A stretch of DNA of 64,000 bases from Rhodoferax koreense (GCF_001955695.1 NZ_CP019236.1:5580001-5644000); one strand, 5' to 3'. Shown: positions 7,245 through 16,857, numbered from the stretch's first letter. Program-made: numbers and translations. Notes: generated by a model not told the origin, from the letters alone.

Positions 7245-8057
7245 TCAGCTCCGAAACCGCTTCCGCGTCAACGCCAATGCCACCCAGAACGCCACCACCG
7301 TCGTCACCACCAGCACCACCCCATGCCGCCAAGGATGCGCCGGCCACTGGTCCATGAACAAGGGCCGCACCAGCTCCACGGCGTTGGTCAGCGGCAGCCA
7401 GTCCGAGATGGCGCGCACCACCGGCGGCAGCTGTTCGCGCGGGAAGAACACGCCGGAGAGGAACATCATCGGCGTGAGCACCAGGGTGAAGTAGTAGGTG
7501 AAGAAGTCGTAGCCCTTGGCCAGCGCGTTGAAGATCAGCGCGATGCTGGAGAACATGATGCCCACGCCGAGCAGCACCGGCCAGGCCACGAGCAGTTTCC
7601 AGCTGTGGCTGATGCCCAGGGCCAGCATCACGCACAGGATGGCGCTCACGGTGAACAGCGCCTTGAACGCGGCCCAGAGCATCTCGGCCAGCACCACGTT
7701 GTCCAGGCTCACCGGCGCGTTCATGATGCCGTCCCAGGTCTTCTGCACGTGCATGCGCGAGAAGGCGGAGTACAGGGCTTCGAACGAGGCGGCGTTCATC
7801 GCGCTCATGCAGATCGAGCCGCTGGCGAGGAACAGGATGTAGGGCACCTTGGTGCCTGCGTCGCCACCCACGCTGACTTGGCCCACCAGCGCGCCCATGC
7901 CGTAGCCGAAGGCCACCAGCCACATCAAGGGCTCGGCGATATTGCCGACCAGGCTCGGGATGGCGAGCTTGCGCCAGACCAGCAGGTTGCGCATGAAGAC
8001 GGGCCACCAGCGTCCCGACAACGAAGGTCTTCTCCATACCGATGCGGCCTTGGTCAT
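7245..8057 (-). CDS. ABC-2 type transporter permease, NodJ-like
   Basis: A 270-residue inner-membrane protein with about six hydrophobic segments, typical of the ABC-2/NodJ family (around 260 residues). It begins MTKAASVWRRPSL, and the conserved region near FLASGSICMSAMNAASFE and the FFPREQLPP loop before the last helices match the family. The start at 8057 overlaps the ATPase stop as ATGA, so the two subunits are translationally coupled. NodIJ proteins export lipo-chitooligosaccharides in rhizobia, but close homologues are common in betaproteobacteria without nodulation, where the cargo is unknown. I give no gene symbol for that reason. Confidence 0.85.
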   Translation of the reverse strand: MTKAASVWRRPSLSGRWWPVFMRNLLVWRKLAIPSLVGNIAEPLMWLVAFGYGMGALVGQVSVGGDAGTKVPYILFLASGSICMSAMNAASFEALYSAFSRMHVQKTWDGIMNAPVSLDNVVLAEMLWAAFKALFTVSAILCVMLALGISHSWKLLVAWPVLLGVGIMFSSIALIFNALAKGYDFFTYYFTLVLTPMMFLSGVFFPREQLPPVVRAISDWLPLTNAVELVRPLFMDQWPAHPWRHGVVLVVTTVVAFWVALALTRKRFRS

Positions 8058-8998
8058 GCGTCTTCCCGGATCTGCCGGCCCGTGAGTTTGAGGAACAGGT
8101 CTTCCAGGTTGGCCGGCCGGTGCAGCGTGCGCAGGTGGCCGAGCGTGGCGGCACCGGTGAGTGCGGCCAGGACTTCTCGCGCCGAACGGGTGTAGAAGAA
8201 CACGGTTTCGCCACTCACCTCGACACGTGCCGCGAGTGTGCGCAGCGCCTCGTGTTCCGCGTCGTTGGCCAGCGCCAGCGCGCCCTGGCCGTAGACCTCG
8301 ACGACCTCGGGCTCGAGGTGTTCTTCGATGAGTTCGCGCGGTTTGCCCTCGGCGATCTTCTTGCCGTGGTCCAACACCAGCAGGCGCGAGCACAGGCGCT
8401 CGGCCTCGTCCATGAAATGCGTGGTGAGCAGGATGGCCTTGCCCTGCTGCAAAAGGCGCTGCAGCCGCTCCCACATCAGGTGGCGCGCCTGTGGGTCGAG
8501 GCCGGTGGTGGGTTCGTCGAGCAGCAGCAGTTGCGGATCGTTGACCAGCGCGCGCGCCAGGCTCAGGCGTCGGCGCATGCCGCCCGAGAGTTCGCCGGGC
8601 TTGGCGTTGTGCTTGCTGGACAGGGCAGCGAATTCGAGCAGTTGCGGAATGCGCGCACGCACATCGGCGTCGCGCAGGCCGAAGTAGCTGCCGAACACAC
8701 GCAGGTTCTCGGTGCAGGTGAAGTCGGGATCGAGCGTGTCGAATTGCGTGACCACGCCGAGCCGGGCCTTGATGGCCAGTTCGTCCTGCGGCATGGCCAG
8801 GCCGAAGGCCTGCACTTCGCCGCGGTCGGGCACGGTCTGGCCCAGGCACATGCGGATGGTGGTGGTTTTGCCCGCGCCGTTGGGGCCGATCACGCCCAGG
8901 CATTCGCCGGGAGCGATGGCGAAGGAGAGATCGTCCACCACGGTGTTATCGCCGTAGCGCTTGAACAGGTGCCGGGCTTCGAAGAGTGGGGCTTGCAT
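8054..8998 (-). CDS. ABC transporter ATP-binding protein, NodI/DrrA-like
   Basis: A 314-residue ATPase. Walker A is GPNGAGKTTT near residue 40, the signature is LSGGMRRRLSLARAL, Walker B is LLLLDEPTTGLDP, and the switch histidine is in LLTTHFMDEAERL. The C-terminal 80 residues form the extension seen in drug/polysaccharide exporters of the DRA family. I place the start at 8998 (MQAPLFEARHLF). It pairs with the permease immediately downstream. Substrate unknown; export is expected from the subunit type. Confidence 0.88.
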   Translation of the reverse strand: MQAPLFEARHLFKRYGDNTVVDDLSFAIAPGECLGVIGPNGAGKTTTIRMCLGQTVPDRGEVQAFGLAMPQDELAIKARLGVVTQFDTLDPDFTCTENLRVFGSYFGLRDADVRARIPQLLEFAALSSKHNAKPGELSGGMRRRLSLARALVNDPQLLLLDEPTTGLDPQARHLMWERLQRLLQQGKAILLTTHFMDEAERLCSRLLVLDHGKKIAEGKPRELIEEHLEPEVVEVYGQGALALANDAEHEALRTLAARVEVSGETVFFYTRSAREVLAALTGAATLGHLRTLHRPANLEDLFLKLTGRQIREDA

Positions 8999-9060
8999 GG
9001 GGTCATTGTGCTGGCCCGGCGCCAGCCCCGCGCCTGGCGGGGCCATGTCGATCGCCGTGC

Positions 9061-10785
9061 TCAAGGCGCGGCGCAGGCGAAGCTGGCGGCCTGGTTCACG
9101 TCGCCACTCCCGCTGTAACGCGGCCAGGCCGGGTAGTCGCACAGCGGCCGGGTGCGGCCGGGCACGCCGATGCTGTCGGCCACCACCGGCGCCTGCGGCG
9201 GCTGGCCGCGCTCGACCCAGGCCTCGAGTGCGCCCAGCGAATCCCAGGCGGCGTTGAACACCGTGCTCGCGGCATGGCCGTAGCCGGGGATCTCGTAATA
9301 CCGCGCGAATTCGCGCACCCGGGCTGCGCCCATGGTGGCCTGCAGGCGCTCGTAATACTGCGCGGTGGCGCGCGTGCTGACCAGCACGTCGGCCGCGCCA
9401 TGGGCCATCAGCAGCTTGCCGCCGCGCGCCTGGAACGCCGAGAGGTCGGTGCGGTTGATGTCCTGCAAGCCGGTGAGCGTGCTGATGCGCGCCTGCCACG
9501 GGCCGGGGTTCTGCGGGTCCAGGCTCAGGCTGTCGTAGCCCGGCGTGCGGGTCACGAAATACTTCACCCATTGGTCCCAGAACACGCTGCCGTAAGGTGC
9601 CGTGTTGGCGCCGGTGGGCATGGGCTGGGCCGGTTGCGCCGTGCCCAGGGCGAGGAAGGTCACGCGCGCCTGCAGCGGCTGGCTGCCGGCCATGCCGAGG
9701 TCCGAGCCCCAGGTGTTGAAGCCGGGGTATTGGGTTTCGCCGCTGGCCAGCGGATAGCCGAAGGCGATCGGCGTGTTGAAGACGTTCAGCGCGGCGATCT
9801 GCGCGTCCGACAGGCAGGTGTCGCCCGACTCGGCGCCGCCGGGGCAGCGCAGCGGCTGGCCACGCACCGTGGCCGTGGCGGGATCGAAGCGCGCGTTGCA
9901 GGCGCGCGGGTTGCTGATCAGGCCGTCCGCCACGCCATCGAGCCCGTCGCAGGCCTGCATGGCCGCGTCATACAGCTGCCGGCGCTTGGCCTGGTTCGGA
10001 TAGGCACCGGGCGCGGCGAAGGCCCGCGTGATGCGGCCGAACTGAAGGCCCAGGCTGGCGGCGTTCCAGGCCGGGTAGAGCGCGACCACGCCATCCCAGT
10101 CGTCGGGCCATTTCTGCGCCACGGCCAGGGCCTCGCGCCCGCCGGTGGAGCCGCCGACGAAGTACATGCGTTCCGGCTTCTTCACGCCATAGTGCCGGGT
10201 GATGAGGGCCATGGCCACTTCGTGCACCTTCTTCAACGCGTCGCCCGAGAAGTTACGCACGGCTTCGTCGTTCATGCCGAAGGCGCCGTCCTGGCTCGCG
10301 AGCGCGTTGGCCTGGTGGCCCGAGTCGCTGGAGAAGGTGGCGTAACCGCGCGCCAGCGGCACGGGCACGTTGTCCGGACCGGCGGGGATGTTGCCGTTGG
10401 TCGGCGGCACCGTGCCGTTGAAGCCGCCGCCACCGAACATCAGGCCCTTGCGGTTCCAGTCCACCGGCAGGTTCAGCACCAGATTGATGCGCGGCGCCTG
10501 CGGGTCGGCGGCCAGGATGTCGGCGCTGAGCTTGCAATAGGCGCCCGTGGCGGCCATGCCGCTGCCGGCGGGTGCCACGACTTCGGCCGTCACGACCGCG
10601 GCCCCCTGGGTCGGCAGGCCGATGGCGGAGGCCGGTACGGTCGCGCCTTTCAGGTCGGCGCAGGCCACCGGTTTGGGAGCGCTGGCGCAGCCGGCCAGCA
10701 GCGCGGTGGCGGCCAGGGCGATGCACGCGGCCCAGGCCGTGCCGTGGCGGGTGGGCTGCGGGGAAACTGGGAATTCGATGGGCAA
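9061..10785 (-). CDS. Tannase/feruloyl esterase family lipoprotein
   Basis: A 574-residue secreted hydrolase of the tannase/FaeB/MHETase family. I choose a TTG start at 10785 because AGAGGAGA lies 5 bases upstream and the result is a clean lipoprotein signal with lipobox LLAGC (Cys33). The nucleophile is Ser213 in GGSTGGRE; the acid is in GAADVLVS; the histidine is in GYGHAAS; and a calcium-loop-like CDGLDGVADGLI is present. Typical members have a Cys next to the Ser and next to the His (CS-D-HC motif) joined in a disulfide; here both are replaced (Gly and Ala). It probably cleaves aromatic esters at the cell surface; the substrate is unknown. Confidence 0.85.
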   Translation of the reverse strand: MPIEFPVSPQPTRHGTAWAACIALAATALLAGCASAPKPVACADLKGATVPASAIGLPTQGAAVVTAEVVAPAGSGMAATGAYCKLSADILAADPQAPRINLVLNLPVDWNRKGLMFGGGGFNGTVPPTNGNIPAGPDNVPVPLARGYATFSSDSGHQANALASQDGAFGMNDEAVRNFSGDALKKVHEVAMALITRHYGVKKPERMYFVGGSTGGREALAVAQKWPDDWDGVVALYPAWNAASLGLQFGRITRAFAAPGAYPNQAKRRQLYDAAMQACDGLDGVADGLISNPRACNARFDPATATVRGQPLRCPGGAESGDTCLSDAQIAALNVFNTPIAFGYPLASGETQYPGFNTWGSDLGMAGSQPLQARVTFLALGTAQPAQPMPTGANTAPYGSVFWDQWVKYFVTRTPGYDSLSLDPQNPGPWQARISTLTGLQDINRTDLSAFQARGGKLLMAHGAADVLVSTRATAQYYERLQATMGAARVREFARYYEIPGYGHAASTVFNAAWDSLGALEAWVERGQPPQAPVVADSIGVPGRTRPLCDYPAWPRYSGSGDVNQAASFACAAP

Positions 10786-10863
10786 GATGGTCTCCTCTTT
10801 GTTTTTTGCGTGGGTCAGTTTCCGGGCCGTGCGCCGCATGGTCAAGCTGGAATACCTGTGCAC

Positions 10864-11709
10864 CTAGATCGCCTCCGGCACGAAGCCGAGCTTCTTCAGC
10901 ACCGCCTGGGCAGCCGCCGGCGCGCGCTCCTTGGCGCCGTTGATGAAGAACATGAAAACGTCGCGCGGAGCGGCCTTGGCGAATTTCGCCGGCGGCTTGG
11001 CTTCGATCAGCGGCAGACCCTCGGGCGTGGCGCCTGCGGCCCAGGTCTGCGCATGCGCCGCCCACTGTGCAAGCTCCTTCGGCGGGTAGCCGGCTTGAAG
11101 GTCTTCCCGGCTGCGCATCAGCCGGGCGTAGATGAAGTCGGCGCTGGGGTCGGCAAAGGACGGGAATTTCTCGGAATCGGTGAACACGCTGGCACAGCCG
11201 TATTGGCGCGCCAGCGCCAGGTATTCGGGCACCATGAAACTCTCGTGGCGCACGTCCATCACGTGGCGCAGCGGCAGGCCGTCGATCTTGTCCGGCAACA
11301 GCTGCAGGAAAGCCTCGAAGTCCTCGGCATCGAATACCTTGGTCGGCATGAACTGCCAGACGATGGGGCCGAGCTTCGGCCCGAGCTCAGCAATGCCGCT
11401 GTGGATGAAGCGATGCACCGACTCGCCCGCCTCGGCCAGCACACGCCGGTTCGTCGCGTAACGCGTGGCCTTGAGCGAGAACACGAAATCGTCCGGCGTC
11501 TCGTCGCGCCACTTGGCGAAGCTTTCCGGCTTCTGCGTGCTGTAGTAGGTGCCGTTGATCTCGATGGCGCTGAGCTGGCGGCTCGCATAGACCAGCTCCT
11601 TGCTCTGCACCAGGCCCTTGGGGTAGAAGTTGTCGCGCCACGGCGCGAAGGTCCAGCCGCCCACGCCGACCCGAATGCCCGCCGCCCGTTTTTTGGAAGC
11701 CGCCGCCAT
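10864..11709 (-). CDS. DUF72 family protein (YecE-like TIM barrel)
   Basis: A 281-residue protein of the DUF72 family. Recognisable are the opening [17 protein letters not shown], the [18 protein letters not shown] strand-helix, [13 protein letters not shown], and a C-terminal [15 protein letters not shown] close to the family's FNN motif. I start at 11709 because GAGGAG lies 6 bases upstream; an in-frame ATG two codons earlier abuts the ribosome site. The biochemical role of DUF72 is not established. The gene is divergent from purT, with 112 bases between them. Confidence 0.86.
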   Translation of the reverse strand: MAAASKKRAAGIRVGVGGWTFAPWRDNFYPKGLVQSKELVYASRQLSAIEINGTYYSTQKPESFAKWRDETPDDFVFSLKATRYATNRRVLAEAGESVHRFIHSGIAELGPKLGPIVWQFMPTKVFDAEDFEAFLQLLPDKIDGLPLRHVMDVRHESFMVPEYLALARQYGCASVFTDSEKFPSFADPSADFIYARLMRSREDLQAGYPPKELAQWAAHAQTWAAGATPEGLPLIEAKPPAKFAKAAPRDVFMFFINGAKERAPAAAQAVLKKLGFVPEAI

Positions 11710-11821
11710 GCCCATCTCCTCGAAGTCACCAGGGCACACTTTAACCAGCGGCATGGCCCGCCGCAGCAAGTCGCGGCAATGGATTACAGTGCCCGGTCTT
11801 CCTTTTTTTCGGCAAATCGTC

Positions 11822-13024
11822 ATGACCACCCTCGGCACCCCCCTCTCCCCCCATGCAACCAAAGTCATGCTGCTCGGCTCCGGCGAGCTGGGCAAGGAGG
11901 TGCTGATCGCGCTGCAGCGCCTGGGCGTGGAGACCATCGCCGTCGACCGCTACGACAACGCGCCCGGCCAGCAGGTGGCGCACCACGCGCGCACCATCAC
12001 CATGAGCGACCCGGCCCAGCTCAAGGCGCTGATCGAAGCCGAGCGGCCGATGCTGGTCGTGCCCGAGATCGAAGCCATCGCCACGCCGATGCTCGAAGAA
12101 CTTGAGGCCGCCGGCACGGTGCGCGTCATCCCCACGGCCCGCGCCGCGCGCCTGACCATGGACCGCGAAGGTATCCGCCGCCTGGCCGCCGAAACCCTGG
12201 GCCTGCCGACCAGCCCCTACGTGTTCTGCGATTCGCTGGCCGAGCTGCAGGCCGCCATCGACAGCACCACCGGTTACCCCTGTGTGGTCAAGCCGGTGAT
12301 GAGTTCTTCGGGCAAGGGCCAGAGCAAGATCGACGGCCCGGCCGACGTGCAGAAGGCCTGGGACTACGCCATGGCCGGCGGCCGCGTGAGCCACGGGCGC
12401 GTCATCGTCGAAGGCTTCATCGACTTCGACTACGAGATCACCCAGCTCACCGTGCGTGCCTTGGGCGCCAACGGCGAGATCGAAACCCATTTCTGCGAGC
12501 CGATCGGCCACATCCAGGTCAGCGGCGACTACGTGGAAAGCTGGCAGCCGCACCCGATGCACCCGGCCGCGCTCGAGAAATGCCGCCAGATCTGCAAGGC
12601 CGTGACCGACAACCTCGGCGGCCAGGGCTTGTTCGGCGTGGAGCTGTTCGTGAAGGGCGAAAACGTGTGGTTCAGCGAAGTCAGCCCGCGCCCGCACGAC
12701 ACCGGCATGGTGACCATGGCCACGCAATGGCAGAACGAATTCGAACTGCACGCCCGCGCCATCCTCGGCCTGCCGGTCAACACCGCGCTCAAGAGCCCCG
12801 GCGCAAGCGCCGTGATCTATGGCGGCGCGGACGCCAAGGGCCTGGTCTTCGACGGTGTGGACGAGGCGCTGCGGGTGCCCAACACCGACATCCGCCTGTT
12901 CGGCAAACCCGAGAGCTTCGTCAAGCGCCGCATGGGCGTGGCGCTGGCCTTCGATGCGGACGTGGAAGTGGCGCGCAAGAACGCCAAGCTCGCGGCATCG
13001 AAGGTGAAGCCGCGCCTGGCTTAA
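11822..13024 (+). CDS. purT: Formate-dependent phosphoribosylglycinamide formyltransferase PurT
   Basis: A 400-residue ATP-grasp enzyme, close to E. coli PurT (392). It makes formyl-GAR from GAR, formate and ATP in purine synthesis. Visible are the N-terminal nucleotide loop [13 protein letters not shown], the ATP-grasp segment [14 protein letters not shown], and [15 protein letters not shown] near the metal site. There is no clear ribosome site before the ATG, which follows a T-rich stretch. PurT allows formylation without folate. Other de novo genes (purE, purK, purC) lie 30 kb further on. Confidence 0.95.
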   Translation: MTTLGTPLSPHATKVMLLGSGELGKEVLIALQRLGVETIAVDRYDNAPGQQVAHHARTITMSDPAQLKALIEAERPMLVVPEIEAIATPMLEELEAAGTVRVIPTARAARLTMDREGIRRLAAETLGLPTSPYVFCDSLAELQAAIDSTTGYPCVVKPVMSSSGKGQSKIDGPADVQKAWDYAMAGGRVSHGRVIVEGFIDFDYEITQLTVRALGANGEIETHFCEPIGHIQVSGDYVESWQPHPMHPAALEKCRQICKAVTDNLGGQGLFGVELFVKGENVWFSEVSPRPHDTGMVTMATQWQNEFELHARAILGLPVNTALKSPGASAVIYGGADAKGLVFDGVDEALRVPNTDIRLFGKPESFVKRRMGVALAFDADVEVARKNAKLAASKVKPRLA

Positions 13025-13072
13025 GGCCGGATCGCCTGTGCGGGCGTTGGCCATCCCGTTAGGATGGCTCAC

Positions 13073-14161
13073 ATGCACAATTTCGACTGGGTGAACTGGG
13101 CCGACGAATCGGCCTCCCGCATCTTGATCGCGGCCGCGGTGGCGGTATTGCTGTCACTGGTGCTGCACCGCGCGGGCACGATCGTGCTGCGGCGCTTGAC
13201 GCGGTCTTCGCCGGTGGCCTCGGCCGTGGTCGAGCAGTGCCGCTCGCCCGCGCAGTTCCTGCTGCCGCTGGTGGCGCTGCAGGCGGTGTGGCAGGCGGCG
13301 CCGGACACGTTTCCGATGATCGGCGGCATCCGCCACACCAGCGGCCTGTTGCTGCTGGCGGCGCTGACCTGGCTCGGCGTGCGCGCGGTGCGCGGCGCGG
13401 CCCGGGGTGTGATGAGCCGTTATCCGGTCACGGTGGAAGACAACCTCAACGCACGCCGCATCCAGACGCAGACGCAGTTGCTGGCGCGCACGGCGATGTT
13501 CATCGTGCTGCTGGCCGGCCTGGCGCTGATGCTGATGACCTTTCCCGGCGCGCGCCAGTTCGGCGCAAGCCTGCTGGCCTCGGCCGGTGTGGTGGGCCTG
13601 GTGGCCGGCATCGCCGCACGGCCGGTGTTCAGCAACCTGATCGCGGGTCTGCAGATCGCGCTGGCGCAGCCGATCCGGCTGGACGACGTGCTCATCGTGC
13701 AGGGCGAATGGGGCCGCGTGGAGGAGATCACCGGCACCTATGTGGTGCTGGCGATCTGGGACCAGCGCCGGCTCATCATTCCGCTGCAGTGGTTCATCGA
13801 AAACCCGTTCCAGAACTGGACGCGCAAGAGCGCCGAGATCATCGGCACGGTGTTCATGTGGGTCGACTACCGCATGCCGCTGGCGCCGCTGCGCGAGGCC
13901 GCGCTGGCCGCGTGCCAGGCGTCGCGGCACTGGGATGGCCGGCTGTGCCTGCTGCAGGTGGTGGAGGCCGGTGAACGCGCGATGCAGCTGCGCTGGCTCG
14001 TCACTTCGGCCAGTTCCGGCCAGAGCTGGGACCTGCGCTGCGAAGTGCGCGAGGCGATGGTGGACTTCGTGCAGCGCGAATACCCGCAGTACCTGCCGCA
14101 GCTGCGGGCCGAGGTCTCCGGGAATCCTGGCGACATCCGGCCGCCGCCGGCCCCGGTCTAA
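13073..14161 (+). CDS. Mechanosensitive ion channel, MscS family
   Basis: A 362-residue inner-membrane protein with four N-terminal hydrophobic segments and the pore helix plus beta-domain of MscS. The pore-lining Gly/Ala helix is around ASLLASAGVVGLVAGIAARP, followed by FSNLIAGLQIALAQPIRLDD and the beta-domain GRVEEITGTYVVL. I prefer ATG at 13073 because AGGA lies 8 bases upstream; an ATG at 13064 would add three residues. It belongs to the medium-size group with one or two extra helices relative to E. coli MscS (286). It should open under membrane tension. The stop overlaps the convergent DeoR gene by four bases. Confidence 0.9.
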   Translation: MHNFDWVNWADESASRILIAAAVAVLLSLVLHRAGTIVLRRLTRSSPVASAVVEQCRSPAQFLLPLVALQAVWQAAPDTFPMIGGIRHTSGLLLLAALTWLGVRAVRGAARGVMSRYPVTVEDNLNARRIQTQTQLLARTAMFIVLLAGLALMLMTFPGARQFGASLLASAGVVGLVAGIAARPVFSNLIAGLQIALAQPIRLDDVLIVQGEWGRVEEITGTYVVLAIWDQRRLIIPLQWFIENPFQNWTRKSAEIIGTVFMWVDYRMPLAPLREAALAACQASRHWDGRLCLLQVVEAGERAMQLRWLVTSASSGQSWDLRCEVREAMVDFVQREYPQYLPQLRAEVSGNPGDIRPPPAPV

Positions 14162-14913
14162 GCCCGCACGATCACCAACCCCTGCGCCGCGAACGCCGCC
14201 GTGGCTTTTTCGGCCGTGCCGTTTTCTACGATCAGGCCGGTGGCTTCGTTGCAGGCGGCGATGACATAGGGCGATGCGGCATTGAGCTTTTCGGCCGAGG
14301 CCAGCACCCAGGTCTCGGCCGCGTGGGCCATCATCGCGCGTTTGACCAGCGCTTCTTCCATGTCGCCGGTGCTCAGGCCCACGCTGGCGCTGATGCCCGA
14401 GGCCCCCATGAAGAACAGATCGGCATGGACACGGCCGATGGCCTCGACCGCGGCCGCGCCCACCGCCACCACCGAATGTTTGTAGAAGCGGCCGCCGACC
14501 AGCAGCACCTCGACCAGCGGGTGGTCGACCAGCGCCAGCGCAATCGTCGGGCTGTGGGTGACCACGGTGGCGCGCAGGGCGTGCGGCAGGTGGAGCGCCA
14601 GCTGCTGGCAACTCGTGCCGCCGTCGATGAACACCACCTGGCCCTCCTGCACCATGGCCGACGCGGCGCGTGCGATGGCCTGTTTGCCGCTGATCTCCAG
14701 CCCGCTGCGCGCCGCGAAATTGGCCGCGGCAGGAGACGCCGGCAGCGCGCCACCGTGCACGCGCTGCAGCAGGCCGGCGGCAGCCAGCGCACGCAGATCG
14801 CGGCGGATGGTGTCTTCCGACAGCCCGAGGCTTTCGCTGAGGCTGGCGGCCACGATGCGGCCGTCCTGGCGCAGCTTGTCGAGGATCAGTTGTTTGCGTT
14901 GCTGGGTGAGCAT
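14158..14913 (-). CDS. DeoR/GlpR-family transcriptional regulator
   Basis: A 251-residue regulator. Residues 1-57 carry the DeoR helix-turn-helix (MLTQQRKQLILDKLRQDGR, then LGLSEDTIRRDLRAL). The C-terminal DeoRC domain has the phosphate-sugar-binding FIDGGTSCQQLA and the FFMGASGIS segment. Such proteins usually repress until they bind a phosphorylated sugar or nucleoside sugar. It diverges from the NudK-like Nudix gene across 111 bases holding four TGCAC/TGCAT half-sites, so that gene is the likely target. Confidence 0.9.
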   Translation of the reverse strand: MLTQQRKQLILDKLRQDGRIVAASLSESLGLSEDTIRRDLRALAAAGLLQRVHGGALPASPAAANFAARSGLEISGKQAIARAASAMVQEGQVVFIDGGTSCQQLALHLPHALRATVVTHSPTIALALVDHPLVEVLLVGGRFYKHSVVAVGAAAVEAIGRVHADLFFMGASGISASVGLSTGDMEEALVKRAMMAHAAETWVLASAEKLNAASPYVIAACNEATGLIVENGTAEKATAAFAAQGLVIVRA

Positions 14914-14930
14914 GCCGGCATCTTAAATCG

Positions 14931-14977
14931 TGCACACGGATCTGCACGTTATTTCTTGATATTGCACGAATTTGCAT
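14931..14977. promoter_or_regulatory. Repeated TGCAC half-sites between DeoR regulator and Nudix gene
   Basis: TGCAC occurs at 14931-14935, 14943-14947 and 14963-14967, and TGCAT at 14973-14977, with starts 12, 20 and 10 bases apart. The third and fourth copies overlap the candidate promoter of the Nudix gene. Candidate operator for the adjacent DeoR protein. Confidence 0.45.
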
Positions 14978-14991
14978 GATTTGATTAAAAT
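14962..14991 (+). promoter_or_regulatory. Candidate sigma-70 promoter for the NudK-like gene
   Basis: TTGCAC at 14962-14967 and TAAAAT at 14986-14991, an 18-base spacer. The Nudix ATG is 34 bases downstream of the -10. Repressor half-sites overlap the -35 and spacer. Confidence 0.4.
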
Positions 14992-15024
14992 CGGGCATTC
15001 CGCAGACTTCCAGGAGCCTCAAAC

Positions 15025-15627
15025 ATGCAAACCGCTGAAATTTCGGATTCGGAAGACATCCGCATCGTCGATGTGCAGGTGCTGTCCGACGACTGGTACG
15101 TGCTGAAGAAGAACACCTTCGACCTGCGCCGCCGCGACGGCCGGTGGCAACGCCAGAGCCGGGAGACCTACGACCGCGGCAATGGCGCGACCATCCTGCT
15201 CTACGACCGCGCGCGGCGCACCGTGGTGCTGACGCGGCAGTTCCGCTTCCCCGCCTATGTGACGGGCACGCCCGGCGGGCGACTCATCGAGACCTGCGCC
15301 GGCCTGCTCGACCAGGACGACCCGGTCACCTGCATCCGCCGCGAGGTGGAGGAGGAAACCGGCTTCCGCATCCGCGACGTGCGCAAGGTGTTCGAGGCCT
15401 ACATGAGCCCGGGCTCGGTGACGGAGCGCCTGTTCTTCTTCGTCGGGGAATATGCGGCGGCGGACCGGGTGTCGGCCGGCGGCGGCGAGGCCCACGAAGG
15501 CGAGGACATCGAGGTGCTGGAACTGCCGCTCGACCAGGCGCTGGCGATGGTGGCCAGCGGCGAGATCTGCGATGGCAAGACCATCATGCTGCTGCAATAC
15601 GCGAAGCTCAACGGCCTCGTCGAATAA
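15025..15627 (+). CDS. NudK-like Nudix hydrolase (GDP-mannose pyrophosphatase type)
   Basis: A 200-residue Nudix protein resembling NudK (191 residues in E. coli). The Nudix box region reads [20 protein letters not shown] followed by EEETGF, with the REVEEE metal-binding glutamates and the extended NudK-type spacing. The downstream [19 protein letters not shown] also fits NudK. The expected reaction is hydrolysis of GDP-mannose or a similar sugar nucleotide to sugar phosphate and GMP. AGGAG lies 9 bases before the ATG. The divergent DeoR gene suggests control by a sugar phosphate, in keeping with that product. Confidence 0.85.
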   Translation: MQTAEISDSEDIRIVDVQVLSDDWYVLKKNTFDLRRRDGRWQRQSRETYDRGNGATILLYDRARRTVVLTRQFRFPAYVTGTPGGRLIETCAGLLDQDDPVTCIRREVEEETGFRIRDVRKVFEAYMSPGSVTERLFFFVGEYAAADRVSAGGGEAHEGEDIEVLELPLDQALAMVASGEICDGKTIMLLQYAKLNGLVE

Positions 15628-15653
15628 GGCGCGTCAGGTTCTCGCGCGCCGTC

Positions 15654-16832
15654 TCAGATGACGGTCGCGCCCAGGCCGCCTTCGGACATCACCATCCGAC
15701 CGCGGCCGCTGTTCTTCGCCTGGTAGAGCGCCAGGTCCGCACGCGCGAGCAGGCCGGCCAGCGTGGCATCGCCGTCTTTCAGCACGGCCACGCCAGCGCT
15801 GAAATCCATGGTGAAGCCCAATTCCTTGTGCGCCACTTCGCGCAGCCGGCCGCGCAGGCGCTGGTCGAAGCCGGTGCTGGCCGACTTGTGGGTGTTGGAC
15901 AGGACGATGCAGAACTCCTCGCCGCCCAGGCGCCCCACCAGGTCGCCGGTGCGGCGGGTCTCGCGCAGCAGCCGGGCGAACAGCTTCAGCGCCTGGTCGC
16001 CCACCTCGTGGCCGTGGGTATCGTTGATGCGCTTGAAGTGGTCCAGGTCGAGCATGATCATCGTCAGCGGCTGCTGGTAACGCTGGGCGTTGGCGAACAT
16101 GGCTTCGGCGCGATCGGTCCAGCCGCGGCGGTTGAACAGGCCGGTGAGGCCATCGGTCATGGCCATGGTGCGCAGCTTGCCTTCGGCTTCTTCACGCCAG
16201 GCCACCAGAATGGCGACCGTCACCAGTACCAGACTCAGGTTGGCGCCGGCGGCCATGGCCAGGTTCACGGCCTGCGGCGTCTGGAAAGACAGATAACTCT
16301 CGGAAAAGAACGTGCCCATCACGCCGCGCGCAACCACCAGCCCGGCCATCACCAGCATGCAGCCGAACAGCAGCCACCGCCACGGCCGCGTGCTCTGGCG
16401 CAGTGGCATCAGCGTGCCGCGCGCCACGATGAGCATGGCCAGGGCCACGCAGGCATTGCCCCAGCCGGAGCGGAAAACACCATTGAAACTGCCGCCGATC
16501 AAATAACCCAGTGGCGCCAGCACCACCAGCGCGCGCAACCAGCGTTCACCAGGACGATGGCCGAGCCAGCCACCGAGCGCGCGCAGCATGAGCCACTGGC
16601 TGATGCAGGTGAAGCCCACCGCCAAGGTCATCATCACCAACTCATACCCGTGGCCTGCGGCGATCACCGCCCACCAGGCGATCGACTGCGCCAGCAGACT
16701 CAGCTGCGCGCAACGCGCGGCAACACTGATGCGCGGGCCCATGATCACCGGCAGCGCCGCCGACACCATGAGCAGGTTGACCGCCGTCATCACCAGCAGG
16801 GTGAGAATGTCGAGCTGCATCGTAGGGCCCAT
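15654..16832 (-). CDS. Membrane-bound diguanylate cyclase (GGDEF)
   Basis: A 392-residue protein: six or so hydrophobic helices over residues 5-215, then a GGDEF domain from about 225 to 385. The catalytic motif is RLGGEEF. The feedback I-site RxxD (RTGD) lies exactly five residues before GGEEF, so product inhibition by c-di-GMP is expected. The N-terminal membrane region has no recognised sensor domain. It makes c-di-GMP from two GTP at the inner membrane. An alternative ATG at 16820 would drop four residues. Confidence 0.9.
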   Translation of the reverse strand: MGPTMQLDILTLLVMTAVNLLMVSAALPVIMGPRISVAARCAQLSLLAQSIAWWAVIAAGHGYELVMMTLAVGFTCISQWLMLRALGGWLGHRPGERWLRALVVLAPLGYLIGGSFNGVFRSGWGNACVALAMLIVARGTLMPLRQSTRPWRWLLFGCMLVMAGLVVARGVMGTFFSESYLSFQTPQAVNLAMAAGANLSLVLVTVAILVAWREEAEGKLRTMAMTDGLTGLFNRRGWTDRAEAMFANAQRYQQPLTMIMLDLDHFKRINDTHGHEVGDQALKLFARLLRETRRTGDLVGRLGGEEFCIVLSNTHKSASTGFDQRLRGRLREVAHKELGFTMDFSAGVAVLKDGDATLAGLLARADLALYQAKNSGRGRMVMSEGGLGATVI

Positions 16833-16857
16833 CCCGTTGGATTGTTGTTCTGCGCGC

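Noticed and set aside
8986..12105. Plus-strand open frame of 1039 codons opposite the tannase-like and DUF72 genes
   Set aside because: It is antisense to two well supported genes, has a biased Arg/Gly/His/Ala composition with no recognisable domain, and no ribosome site. Long antisense frames are expected at this GC content.
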